A stretch of DNA of 64,000 nt, taken from the NCBI GenBank assembly GCA_964247055.1, contig OZ176054.1, forward strand, positions 2,108,001 to 2,172,000, read 5' to 3'. Source of the DNA: Paragordius varius (Eukaryota; Nematomorpha). Under the pieces are notes generated by a model. It searched no databases, was not told the origin of the DNA, and worked only from the letters and a program-made list of their open reading frames with translations. The position numbers were made by a program, and so were the translations under genes. Shown here piece by piece: positions 37,001 through 48,571 of the stretch; within the stretch, counting starts at the first letter, position 1, and each line of letters opens with the position of its first letter.

Positions 37001-40000
37001 TGTAAGAAAAAAATTTTTAATCTCAACATTTTGTTTTTGTTTTTTCCATACACCACTGTGCTGCCAATTGACCACCAACTATAATTTGAATAAACCAACA
37101 TAAATGTATAGTATACTGTAATTTCAAATTTTTATATTATTTTCATACATAGTACAATAAATGATGAATCCAATACAAACGATTCAAAATTTTCGACATT
37201 TAAACCAAATTTGTTTGGAAAAATTTATGATAAAAACCGAGGAGCTTATGATTCGATTTCAGCGAATTTTGGCCCGGGTAGTAATACAAGCAGTGGACCT
37301 GAAACCTATCTCAGTAGCCTGAAAAGTTTGGGTATTACCGGAGGTATTTTATAATTTTCCAATTTATTTTAAATTTTAAACTTTATTTTCTTGAAAAGAT
37401 TTTTACTACACAGTTGATATTTAAGTAGTTTGATATATTTTTGGATAACTGTTACATTTTTTAAAAACTCAAACGCAGAATTTTAATTATTTCACATTCA
37501 TTTTATAGATGTTTTATCAAATATATGATACATTTTTCATATTTGATGGCTAAATAAAGAAATAAAAAAATATTTTGTAATTTTGTTTAATAATTGATAT
37601 GATTTATTTGTGTGTTTTATGACAGATGTGGATATTGAAGTTTTTCTTACATCTATGCATGGCCTCCTAAAATTAATGCAGGTGAAAAATTTGTAAATTT
37701 TCATTTTTACCGATTTAACCTAATAAATATTAATATTTTTACATAATATATATCAAGCTTTAAGATCATATTAACATATATGTTTAATGGGTATTTTTTA
37801 CCAGCTTGATTATTTCCAAATTTATTTATTTATTAAATTAAATAAAGAACCAAAAACCTTAAGGATATTTTAATAAGACTTTCATACTTTCTTAAACCTT
37901 GATTTATTCAACATAAACTATTATTTACAATTTCGCAATATATATAATTGAACCGGTTACCATTTCACACCTCTATATTATATTTACGACCCAAAAAGAT
38001 TGATTTTGATTAAAAAATCAAGAGTAAAAAATATGTATTTTGTCGCTTAGTTTTCACGTTTTATCTTAAATTTTATAATGCAATTTATTCCTTGATACAG
38101 TTTCAGCGCAGAAAACAAAATATTTTAATATAATTTTTAATATATCTATTAAAAATTAATTATCACATATATGTTAAGCTTTTTTACCGTAATCTCCTTG
38201 TAAACTAAAGTTTGATAATAAATTAATAGTATGTATGCCAGAAACGCCTTTTTTAAAATTTTTGTCGTATAAAAAAACCAATTATCACATTTATATTAGA
38301 TATTTTACCGTAATACATCCTTATCTCATAAATTTAAGATAAATTGATTAGTATATGTGTACTGGAAATAAACGTTATCCTAATTAATTAAATAATTAAT
38401 TTTAATAATTTTTATCACAGAAAAAATCAAATATAACATTTATATACAACTTTTTACCGTAATATATTTTTTGTATAATTGAAGCAAAATTGGTTAGTAT
38501 ATGTGTACTGGAAATAAACGTTATCCTAATTAATTAAATAATTAATTAATTTTAAAATTTTTGTCGTATAAAAAACCAATTATCACATTTATATAGAACT
38601 TACTGTAATATATTTTTTGTATAATTGAAGCAAAATTGATTAGCATACGCGTGTCATAAACGACGTTATTTCTAAATAATTACCTATTTTATCAATTTTT
38701 ATCACAGAAAAATCCAATTATCACATTTATATTAGGCATTTTTTACTGTATATCATATATATCAAATAGATTGAAGATAAATTGATTAGCATATGTGTGC
38801 CTGAAACTCTTTTCTATCAATGTTTTGGCCCGCTAGTTCAACCGGTTTTAGAATCCGTTATAACTGAAGGTGAACTCATAACCAATGCTGTTCACAGCGC
38901 TATAAAAGCCCGCGATTTTAGCGCAGTTTCTTTGTCCATTTTCCCAATCTACAAATATATTATCCTCAATATTAAACCACAAATGGATACGGAATTATTG
39001 GTGATTTTTTGTATATAAAAATGATTTTATATTCATATATAAAAAAGATTTGTATTGTCGGATCTGATAGATTTTTGTTTTTTGGGTAAATATAGATATT
39101 TTTATTGATAAATAAACTTTAATCTTAGTAGTGATTCAAAAATTAAATATACCATTTCCCAGTCTAAATAAACGTTTTCCCAGTCTATCGAAACATTTTT
39201 CCCAGTCAATCGAAACGTTTTCCCAGTCAATCGAAACGTTTTCCCAGTCAATCGAAACGTTTTCCCAGTCAATCGAAACGTTTTCCCAGTCAATCGAAAC
39301 GTTTTCCCAGTCAATAGAAACATTTTCCCAGTCAATAGAAACATTTTACCAGTCAATAAAAACATTTTCCCAATCAATAAAAACGTTTTCCCAGTCAATA
39401 AAAACGGTTTTATTTTTGATGACAAATATCAAAACAAGATAGAAAAATAACCATTATTAGCGTAATATTAGGATATTATTTATTATGAATTAACAATTAT
39501 TGAATGAAAATATTTTTTTATATTCCAATACTTAATCATTAATAATTTATTCTTTAAGAGCTATATTTTATGAACTGGAAGAATATTTTATGGTTTTTAA
39601 GTATTTTATGAAAATATTTAATAAGTTTTTTATTTTATCGATGGTTCGCATTAATATTCGAGGCTAACTTTTAAAGTCTATAGTTACGGATAATAAAATT
39701 TATAAAAATATACCATTTTTATCTCAAATTGATTATTTAACGCTTCAAATTGGATCATAAACATGTCGAATAAAATACTGTCGGAAAAAATCTGAACAAA
39801 ACATGGTTTTAAATATGTTTTTCATTTAAAAATATTTTTTAAAAAAGGATATTCTAACACAATGGCTTTGCGGGCCGCATTTTTAACCCAAAAAGCACGG
39901 CGTTTCGTATTCGTATTATATAAGGACATTCATAAATAATTTATTCGATCTTAAATATAAGACTGTAAAGTACAAACACAATATATTTTTTTTAATTCGT

Positions 40001-42250
40001 TGTCAATTTTATAAACTCATTTAGAATAATAGCGTAAGAAATATGAATTTTACTAAGATTTTCTTAGGCCTCCGATGAACCATATGATAAATATAAAAAT
40101 AGGGTAAAATTTTTGTTAAAGACCCCATATGAAGTGTTAAATGACCTTTGAGATAAAAATGGTATATTTTTATAAATTTTATTATCCGTAACTATAGACT
40201 TTAAAAGTTAGCCTCCAATATTAATGCGAACCATCGATAAAATAAAAAACTTATTAAATATTTTCATAAAATACTTAAAAACCATAAAATATTCTTCCAG
40301 TTCATAAAATATAGCTCTTAAAGAATAAATTATTAATGATTAAGTATTGGAATATAAAAAAATATTTTCATTCAATAATTGTTAATTCATAATAAATAAT
40401 ATCCTAATATTACGCTGATAATGGTTAAAAGTTATTTTTCTATCTTGTTTTGATATTTATCATAAAAAATAAAACCGTTTTTATTGACTGGGAAAACGTT
40501 TTTATTGATTGGGAAAATGTTTCGATTGACTGGGAAAATGTTTCTATTGACTGGTAAAACGTTTCGATTGACTGGGAAAATGTTTCTATTGACTGGGAAA
40601 ACGTTTTGATTGACTGGGAAAACGTTTCGATTGACTGGGAAAACGTTTCGATTGATTGGGAAAATGTTTCGATAGACTGGGAAAACGTTTATTTAGACTG
40701 GGAAATGGTATATGTTAGTTTTAGCGATATTTTGAATAATACTTTGTAAAAGTTTTTATGACTCTTATTATTATAAAATAATAAAAATCAGTTTAATTCG
40801 TGAATGGTAAAAAAAGATTTAAGATTAATTCTTATCATATGCTCTATTAAATAAAAAATCAATTTTTAAATAGTGTATAATTGCGTTTTAAATTATGTTT
40901 TTCAAACTATGTTCTTAAATTTTTGCATTCGGGTTAATATAACTCATTATTAATATAAAATATATCTTTATGGCATAGTTTATTATTTTTTTCAGAAAGT
41001 ATCTTAATTTTAAACATAATTTTATTTTATATAAAATATAAAAAAATATACACGTAATTTCAATACTAAAAAACACCTAATTTAGTTTAGTCGAGGGTGA
41101 ATTTGAATTGTTCAAGGGTGAATTTGAATAGTGTAAAATGAATGGTATATATAAATTTTAAATTTATTTTACCCTTTTTCTTTCCCCACACAAACAATTT
41201 ATATATAGTATTGTAAACCATTGAGTCGACAAAAATATGAAAGTTTCCTGGATCACATGGCTAATGTGGCTTATCATTTACTTGAAGATTATTTAGAATG
41301 TGTAAGGTCATCGTCTGCCAACAGTGTTAATCCTTTGGGTTTTGGAAATTTCCTAGCAAATTCTTCAACAAATATAAGCTCAAACTCAAACTCCACGAGT
41401 GGACAGTAATTTTTTTTTGAATTATATAGAGATCAAAAAATAGTCGTTAAATAATGATTATGTGTAAAAAAAACAGAAGTCTTACTGTTTTAAACCATGG
41501 ATGGTTAATAAAAAATCCAAATTGAAATTTTATCGGCAAAAATAGCCTAAAAACTGAACACAATTTTTTTTGATAAAAAGAACCGTACTTTTTGAACAAC
41601 CTTGATTAATGACCAAATTAAAATTATAAAAGCAAAACGCCTAAAAAACTCACAAGACAAACATTTTTTTGATATCAACAGAAATACCTTTTTAAACCTT
41701 GATTTGTTTTATTTAATTAGTATAATTTTGCAATATTATGACTCATATTTACACAGCTATTCCCATTATTTTGCAACCCAAAATATTAAGCTTGAAAAAA
41801 TCAAAATTTTAAAATATGGTATGGTTGTTATTTTTATAAAAATTCGGTAAGTTTTAACGTAAAAATTGAAATTATATAGTCAAAACATAATACTAAAAGG
41901 GAAATATTTTTAATTTAAAAGACAATCATACCTTTTATAATTATTTTTAATGTGTGATTTAACGTTATCGGTTGCAAAATACGGATAGATTTGTGTTTAA
42001 GGTATATATATAAATCTAGGTTTTATTTTTTATCCCAATTAATTTTTACGGTTTTTTAATATTTAATAAATCGAAAATTTAAGTTTTAGCCTGACTAACC
42101 TAAATCCATTTTCTCTGTCCGGTTCCACCGTTGAAAATAACACCTTTTCTGGAAATAATAATCCGACGACGTCGACAAATAATTGTTTAAGTACAAATGT
42201 TAATTATTTACCCAAAGATGGTATTGTTCATGAAATAACTACAAATGTAA

Positions 42251-42285
<35 letters not shown>

Positions 42286-45200
42286 GTTATATTTGATTAA
42301 AATTTTTGTAATTTTATAAAATTTGCATGTGTTTTTTTTACTATAAAATATATTTATTGATGTAACTTAAACTTTTTTGTCATACTAATTTAATAGTTTT
42401 TATATGTTCTATTTTGAATCAATTTTGCTAATCCATGGCATATTTGGAACTTTTATGTATTGAAATAGTTAAAAATATTATCAGTATGTCTTATTAAATA
42501 AATTATTTATAACTATTTTCTGCATTTCTTGGGTCCATATACTCAAAAATTTTGTTATTTTAATTTTGTTTGATAAACTTATTTTTAGGGTTTATAAAAT
42601 ATTTTACCTTATATATATAAATTATTTATTTTTTACATTTATGTAGACATGTATGTTTTTGGAAAATATTGCCGATTTTGTCGAAATAATTGGAAACATA
42701 TTATTGAAAAAGGGTATATTTTTAACGATATAATTTAATTTTATCTTAATTATATTAGCTTAACTATATGTCATCACAGTAAAACTATTTAGTAGATTTT
42801 GATAATAAAAAATAATTAATTTCATTAAATTTTTTAACCATTCTAGTACGATTAAAACGATTTTAACTTTTTTTGAAAAACACAGTAGCCAATTTTTTTC
42901 TATATTTGTTTCTTTCATGTCAAATTAATTAATATCAGCATATTATTTTGGTATGCATTAAAAATTGAAATTTAGTTTATTAAATGTTATTGGATAGAAT
43001 CCCAAATGCTTATGATTTTATGTAAAAAAACAATTATATTTCCTACCCATTAAAATTAAGTTCAAAAATTTGAACAAATATACGGTTAAGGCAATAAATT
43101 TATATGAAAAAGATCAATTAACCGCAATGATTGTTAGAATTCTTGTTTTTTGGTCTTATAGTTTTAAAAATATATTTAATATATAATTTAACCATATATG
43201 CTGACCTATTCACCAATTGGCAACACAGTAGTGTATGGGTAAAAACAACAAAATATTGAAATTAAACAATTTTTTCCTTACTATTTAACTAATTATGGAC
43301 AAATTTGTTTTATAACACACTTCACCAAATAACTAACAATAATGTGAATTGGTCAACACATAAATGTGCATACTGTAAGTATAAAGAACTTGCATATATT
43401 ACTATCTAACCATTTGTTTGAAATAATTCATTTTATATGATTATGTTTTTAACCTTAATTATAGTTTTTTTGAATTGATTAGTCTTACTATATTTAATTG
43501 GCCTAGATCCAATGACATATATTGCCCCGGCTCAAAATAGCGTGGATCAAGCAAAAAATAGCTCTGATAATAACTCCAGAAAATACAGTAAACAATCTTA
43601 TGCATCTATTGGAAGCGAAACGTTACCACCACGGTTTGTCCCTTTTTTTACTTTTTCACATTATTATATTAAAAATTTGTGAAGTATTAAGATCTATAAT
43701 TATTTATTTATTAATAATTTGATTGGTTGGTTATTGATTATAATTTATGACCGTTATCAATTTCGTTGAAACATTTTATATTTTTAGGAAATGAAAGTAA
43801 CTATGATTAATAAATTATTTTTAAACTACTCTTCGTGTTAAAATCTATTTTTCAAGTTAAATAACTCAAACATTACAACTTTAATTTATTCGTAAATTTT
43901 TATTCGGATAGTAGATTTTTGATCTCGGTAATTGGCTAAATTTCACGATTTTCATGAGCAATATATATTTATCTGAAATAAAAATATTTATTTTTTTAAA
44001 CCAACGAATCTACATTAAATTATATATACCATTTGCACTTCAAGAGTCTGAACACTTCAAGTTGGTCCTTGAACAGTTCAAGTTGGTCCTTAAACAGTTG
44101 AAGTTGGTCCTTTGACTTTTTTGTTTTGTTTTTAACTTTTATCGATCAAATCGTAAATCATCTTATTTTATTGTTTTTAACCTATTTTCTATTATTTAAC
44201 ATAAATTTTAAATCGATATCAACTTTTAATCTTTGACGTATATCTTTATTAATTTCTTAAAATAATTTTGTTATTTATAAGATTTTAACACGAAATGAAA
44301 AAATATATAAGTTTTCTGGGTTATTAATTAAAATTTTTCATTAAAAACATTTAAAAGTCAATAATTTTGTTCAATTGAAAAAAAAATAGTTTAAAACAAA
44401 AAAGTGGTTTTTAAATAAAAAAATTTTATTTTTAAATGAATAAATATATAATAAATAAAGATTATTAGGTTAATAAATAATAAAATAAAAAAATAAGTGC
44501 AAAAATTATTATAAATTTTAAGGATCAACTTGAACTTTTCAAGGACCAACTTGAATTGTTCAAGGACCAACTTGAACTTTTCAAAGACACTCTTGAAGTG
44601 CAAATGTATATTATAAAATTCTTTTTTTACATTATTATGTTTTGTAAAAAACATTTTTTAGATCAAGTGTTGTCAATGAACAAGCGCCAATAAACGCGCT
44701 TAAAAATGTGCCATCTTTCGAATCCTCCATCCCGACAGATGTTGCGGCCCGCCGGGCTTTTAGTGTTTACGCTAGTCGACTCCTGTCTACACTTGGCTTA
44801 AATCTCAGACTAAAGTTTGAAGCTTACAATGATGAAGCGTTGGGGAGCATATTTCTAATCAACAATTTCGGTTATTTACTCAAATTTTTGCAAAGGTAAT
44901 TTTATTTAATAAATTATTTTTTAAATTATCTTAATTTAATAAAATATAGGAGATGATTAAAACTTGATTTTTGTGAAAATCATTAGATCATCTATGATGT
45001 TTTGACTTTTTAGTAATTTTGATTAATTATTGTACTATTTATATAATATTATTATAGAAATAAAGTAAATTCTTTTTTAAATAAGAAGAATTTAACATTG
45101 ACCTATAAGACTGAAAGTATGTTTATTTTTCAATTACTACATTTTGGATCCTATCTTAAATATGCCAAAATATCATCAAAATCCGATTTTTTTACAATTG

Positions 45201-46579
45201 AAAAATAACTATATATATTTTGTAAAATATAATTTTATATAAAATTGTGAAACTAATTGATTTAGAAAAAAGGTCTCTGTTTTTTACCAAATATTTTTAT
45301 ACTTTTATATATATGATTTTGTAAAAAAAATAAAACAGGATATTTTAAAATTATAAATCATTTTTGTAAAGGAATAATGCATTGCGTCAAATAATCAAAA
45401 TCTCAACCCCTAAAGTGGAAGAATACTATGAACAGCAAATTCAAGAATTTAAACGTGTATATTCACAAAGGTAATTACCTAATTTTTTAATTACAGTTTC
45501 TAGATAAAGTTAGGGATAACTCAAAATTAAATTCAATATTTCCATCATAAAGAGAGTTATTTAAACAATATTCATTATTAATTTTCATATAAAATATTTT
45601 CAAGACCAGACATGTTGCATAGTTTTCATAATCATATATAATCAGGTGGTAAATTATTTAAAATCTTTACATTTATCGACAATTTTTATATTGTTTTATC
45701 ACATATTTTTTCTCATCATCGCATATAATTATTATTTTAAAACCACCATGGCCAATTTCGATTAGTCCAGCAATGATAAATAAACTTAAATTTTTCGTTC
45801 AAAAGATTAAATTATTGAGGCCTAAAGAAAAGTAATTTGTTTAAGCGTATAATTAGTATAATATTCTTTTATACCTTTTTTGTAACTTAAAGACGAATAG
45901 CAACAGCTTATTATAAATACAAACAATTCTTTTATTTGAATTCCAATTTAAAGACTAATTGAGCCTAAAATATGTTACTTGTTTTTATCAACTATTTTAT
46001 GTATCCTTATACATAAAGATGCCAGAAATTTATTTATATTCTTTATTTTTTATATTACTTGTAAATTAATATTTTTATGTAAAATAAATAGGCATTTAGT
46101 CATTACTTTATGAATTATAGGTAAAATGCGTTTCTTCCTTATATATATATTTTATGCCATTTTATATCTTGCATTAGCCCATAATCGTCAAAATTTATTT
46201 AAAAATAAACTAAAAGTAAAGCGTAAACTTTCAAGCGAACCAAATAAGAAAAATTAAAATCTATAAAAAACCACACTTTATTAATATCTTATCTTATTAT
46301 ATCATATAGTTGGGGTAAAATAGTGTATTACTTAAGTGAAAAAAGTGGTCCCAATGTCCCCATCAAACAGTTGGAAACTGTTTCTAACATTGTTTCACCT
46401 TCAACTTCAACAGGCACTTCCTCGTCCGAAAAATCTGCAAATAATGCCATGCTAAATGCATCTTTTAAGGTATATAAACTACAGAAATTTTTTATTTCAA
46501 GTTATAATATATTTTTTAATAATTAAAGTGGCATTTGGTATTATACGATTTTGTAATATGTATACAAAAATTTTTATTG

Positions 46580-46623
<44 letters not shown>

Positions 46624-47894
46624 TTGTAATAAATAATTATTTTATGCAACGTAGATATACCTTTCGTAATTTATTTGCTTATTTTGGAAGTTTCGAAAAT
46701 AATGAATTAATTTTGATAACTTTGAATGATCTTAATTAATAAAAATTCATTTAAATTTATAATATTACTGTTTATGTAAACATTTAGTGTTTTATTAAAG
46801 TTTTCAACTATAAAATATTTTTTGTTTTCTATTTTGCTTAAGATTGGGATAACTTTACGCGTAACTATTTGAATGATTAATTAGTTTGAAAAATCGATTT
46901 TTATAGCTTTAAAGTTTTTTGTTTTATATTACACAACTTTTAAGTACCTCTTTTGTCATTTATTAAATTGGTTATTTTGTTTAAAAGGAATTATATTTTG
47001 CATTTAAAATATTGTATAATTATATTGGTGGTTTATTTTAAACACCATATATATTTTATCATAACTGTTAAATTGTAATTTACTTTATATAAAGCTTAAA
47101 GAACGCGATCGTCAAGCTATCAAGGATAAATATTCGGTAGTTTTACAATTTTACTATTTTCCTTTTTTCCAATTTATTTATTTGACTTTTTAAAATGTAT
47201 TGTAGCCAAAATTAATTTTTTTGAACAAAAAATAATATTAATTATTTTAAAAATTTATATTCATTTTTTGTTTTACAATTTACATAGGGTTTTAACCGAG
47301 AATTCTCCGATATTGCCATGAAGCATAAAAAATATTTCATAGTCGATCCAAAAATCCGTGAAATAATGCGAATGGAAACAAAAGCCTATATCCTACCAAT
47401 GTTTCGGGAATTTCAAAATAGGTAAAAATATCTTTAGAAAAACTTGACATATAAAAACAAACTCTTTGTATCGAAATTTCTCTTCTTAGAAACCACTAAA
47501 AGTCTAGTTTCGGTTTTTATCGATTTTCAAAACCGTTTTTTTTTCAAATGTCTTGCAATGATAATAATTATTAAGCATAATAATGGATGGTTTTAATATT
47601 TATTTGATAAGTTAATTTATATTGGATTATTCAAACGAATTCTAATTAAGGACAAAAGAATGCGTAATACTAAAGATCGGAGTCAAAGTTAAAAATATTT
47701 TTTATATTTTTAAATTTTTTATAAGTTATATTATTATCTTTTTTTATGATTTAAAATTTATTATACATAGTTTTTATTTATTGCTATATAGATTCAAACT
47801 AATTCCCTTCACCAAAAACCCGGAGAAGTACTTCAAGTACGAAGTTCAAGACATTTCTGATCAAATTGATTTATTTTTCGGAGGCACCGAATAA
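34098..47894 (+). CDS. EXOC7: Exocyst subunit Exo70
   Basis: Twenty-one exons (34098-34127, 34154-34319, 34349-34433, 34457-34710, 34862-34903, 35084-35204, 35424-35487, 35817-36205, 37153-37343, 37626-37681, 38770-39000, 41209-41405, 42090-42246, 42647-42713, 43507-43633, 44662-44895, 45372-45470, 46310-46469, 47095-47136, 47288-47421, 47792-47894) give 982 residues in frame. Exo70 tethers secretory vesicles by binding PI(4,5)P2 and Rho-family GTPases. The N-terminal coiled coil aligns with human EXOC7 from ATVESLEKKIK onward; LPKDGIVHEITTN, YASRLLSTLGLNL and the C-terminal FTKNPEKYFKYEVQ, with the lipid-binding lysines, are conserved. An Asn/Ser-rich insert at about 233-447 makes it longer than the human protein (about 735). 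Introns 1-3 are 26, 29 and 23 nt; later ones reach 2.2 kb and hold several MITEs. The exon 8 donor (GTTTTAATT) is weak. A likely AATAAA is at 47961. Confidence 0.93.
36897..37120. mobile_element. MITE family M3, copy b
   Basis: A 224-bp element in Exo70 intron 8. Its left arm (TACAATATGCACATTTATGT then TTGGTCAATT and CAGTAGCGTATG) is the reverse complement of its right arm (CCATACACCACTG, CAATTGACCACC, ACATAAATGTATAGTATACT). The arms, about 70-80 bp each, are imperfect. The inner motif TTTTGTCCATAATT is shared with copies a and c. Confidence 0.75.
38159..38815 (+). repeat. Four decayed copies of an intron-exon edge before Exo70 exon 11
   Basis: A unit of about 120-150 bp repeats five times, starting near 38159, 38281, 38430, 38577 and 38715. 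Each has AATTATCACATTTATAT, then TTTTTACCGTAATAT, then ATTGATTAGTATATGTGTAC. The fifth unit is functional: its last part is the acceptor (AAATAG, 38764-38769) plus the first roughly 45 nt of Exo70 exon 11 (ATTGAAGATAAATTGATTAG and onward). In units 3 and 4 the acceptor has become TATAATTGAAG, so the AG is lost. The array therefore seems to have arisen by duplication of the intron 3' end together with the exon edge. Confidence 0.8.
39147..40713. mobile_element. Fold-back element with 21-bp repeat arms
   Basis: A 1,567-bp perfect-to-near-perfect hairpin in Exo70 intron 11. The left arm is 39147-39728 (582 bp) and the right arm 40147-40713 (567 bp), with a 418-bp loop. Each arm starts ATATACCATTTCCCAGTC. 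It then carries 12 (left) or 11 (right) tandem units of about 21 bp with core CAGTCAATCGAAACGTTTT, followed by about 310 bp of unique inverted sequence ending in TACCATTTTTATCTCAAA. The loop has a GC-richer fragment (GCGGGCCGCATTTTT near 39878) related to the hAT terminus at 10629-10663. TATA at both ends fits a TA duplication. No transposase frame is present. Long frames across the arms are products of the 21-bp (7-codon) period. Confidence 0.92.
40870..41150 (+). mobile_element. MITE family M1, copy c
   Basis: Right end GTGTAAAATGAATGGTATAT at 41131-41150 is preceded by two units about 21 bp long with core GGGTGAATTTGAA. The interior (ATAACTCATTATTAATATAA, CATAGTTTATTATTTTTTTC) matches copies a and b. 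A left terminal repeat is not clear, so the copy may be truncated. It lies in Exo70 intron 11, about 160 bp after the large fold-back. Confidence 0.7.
42252..42283. repeat. (TA)n microsatellite next to a splice donor
   Basis: Starts a few bases after the donor GTAAGT of Exo70 exon 13 (ends 42246). Confidence 0.95.
43196..43378. mobile_element. MITE family M3, copy c
   Basis: In Exo70 intron 14. Left part ATATGCTGACCTATTCACCA then CAACACAGTAGTGTATGGG; right part GTGAATTGGTCAACACATAA then ATGTGCATACTGTA. The interior motif AATTATGGACAAATTTG is the inverse of TTTTGTCCATAATT in copies a and b, so this copy is in the opposite orientation. Confidence 0.7.
44023..44613. mobile_element. Fold-back/MITE with a second 21-bp unit type
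   Basis: In Exo70 intron 15. Left end ATATACCATTTGCACTTCAA and right end TTGAAGTGCAAATGTATAT are inverted. Three units about 21 bp long with core TTCAAGTTGGTCCTTGAAC follow on the left. Three inverted units (TTCAAGGACCAACTTGAA) precede the right end. The inner 400 bp is AT-rich and not clearly palindromic. The end motif is that of the 39147 element, while the repeat unit differs from it and resembles M1. Confidence 0.82.
46580..46621. repeat. (TA)n microsatellite
   Basis: About 42 bp of TA alternation in Exo70 intron 18. Confidence 0.95.
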
Positions 47895-48571
47895 AAATAA
47901 TTACTATTTCAATTTTAATAATATATTTATTTATACGATTAATTAAATGTTATTATTCAAAATAAATTGTATCCAAATATTGAGATATGATATTATAAAA
48001 TAATCGAAGCTTAAAAGTAATTTTGAATGTGGGTAAACTACTAATATATTTCCTATATACAAACTCATCTAGGTATTCTAAAATTTATAATAAATTTTCT
48101 GGGTTAACTTAAGATTAAAAGTAAATATTTTTTTTTATTTTAAAACCTATTTTTCATAAAAATGTATTTATATACTAAGCTTTAAAATATTTTTAAATTT
48201 GTGAAATAAAACAGAATAAACCATGTTAATTTTTGTAAATAAGTTAGTTTAACCCTTAAAACACAGTTTAATATGAAAGCGTTAGAATATTTTAGCTTTA
48301 CAAGTTATTGAGACATATAAGAACCAAAAGCACTCTAATGAAATCATTAGTAAATATAATGAATATTGAGTAAAATAGATATAAAAAACAGTAAATCACA
48401 ATATTGCTAGTTTCAAATCCACAACATGGGATTCGTTTTCCATTTGATAACTAGTAGTGGAGTGATTGTACAATTTCAATAAATATTTATAATTTTATAT
48501 TTTACAAATAGCAAATATAAAAACAGTTTAGTATTTATTTTGCAAGTATTTACACATTATTTTCCAATAAT
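47895..48571. other. Convergent intergenic region, Exo70 / N6AMT1
   Basis: 677 bp between the two stop codons. AATAAA at 47961-47966 would serve Exo70. TTTATT at 48534-48539 is AATAAA on the minus strand, about 33 nt beyond the N6AMT1 stop, and would serve that transcript. Nothing else was seen. Confidence 0.6.

Noticed and set aside
39102-39442. Open frames on both strands with a seven-residue repeat (QSIETFS / LTGKTFR)
   Set aside because: They follow directly from the 21-bp tandem units in the left arm of the fold-back element; both strands are open because the unit has no stops. No evidence of a protein.
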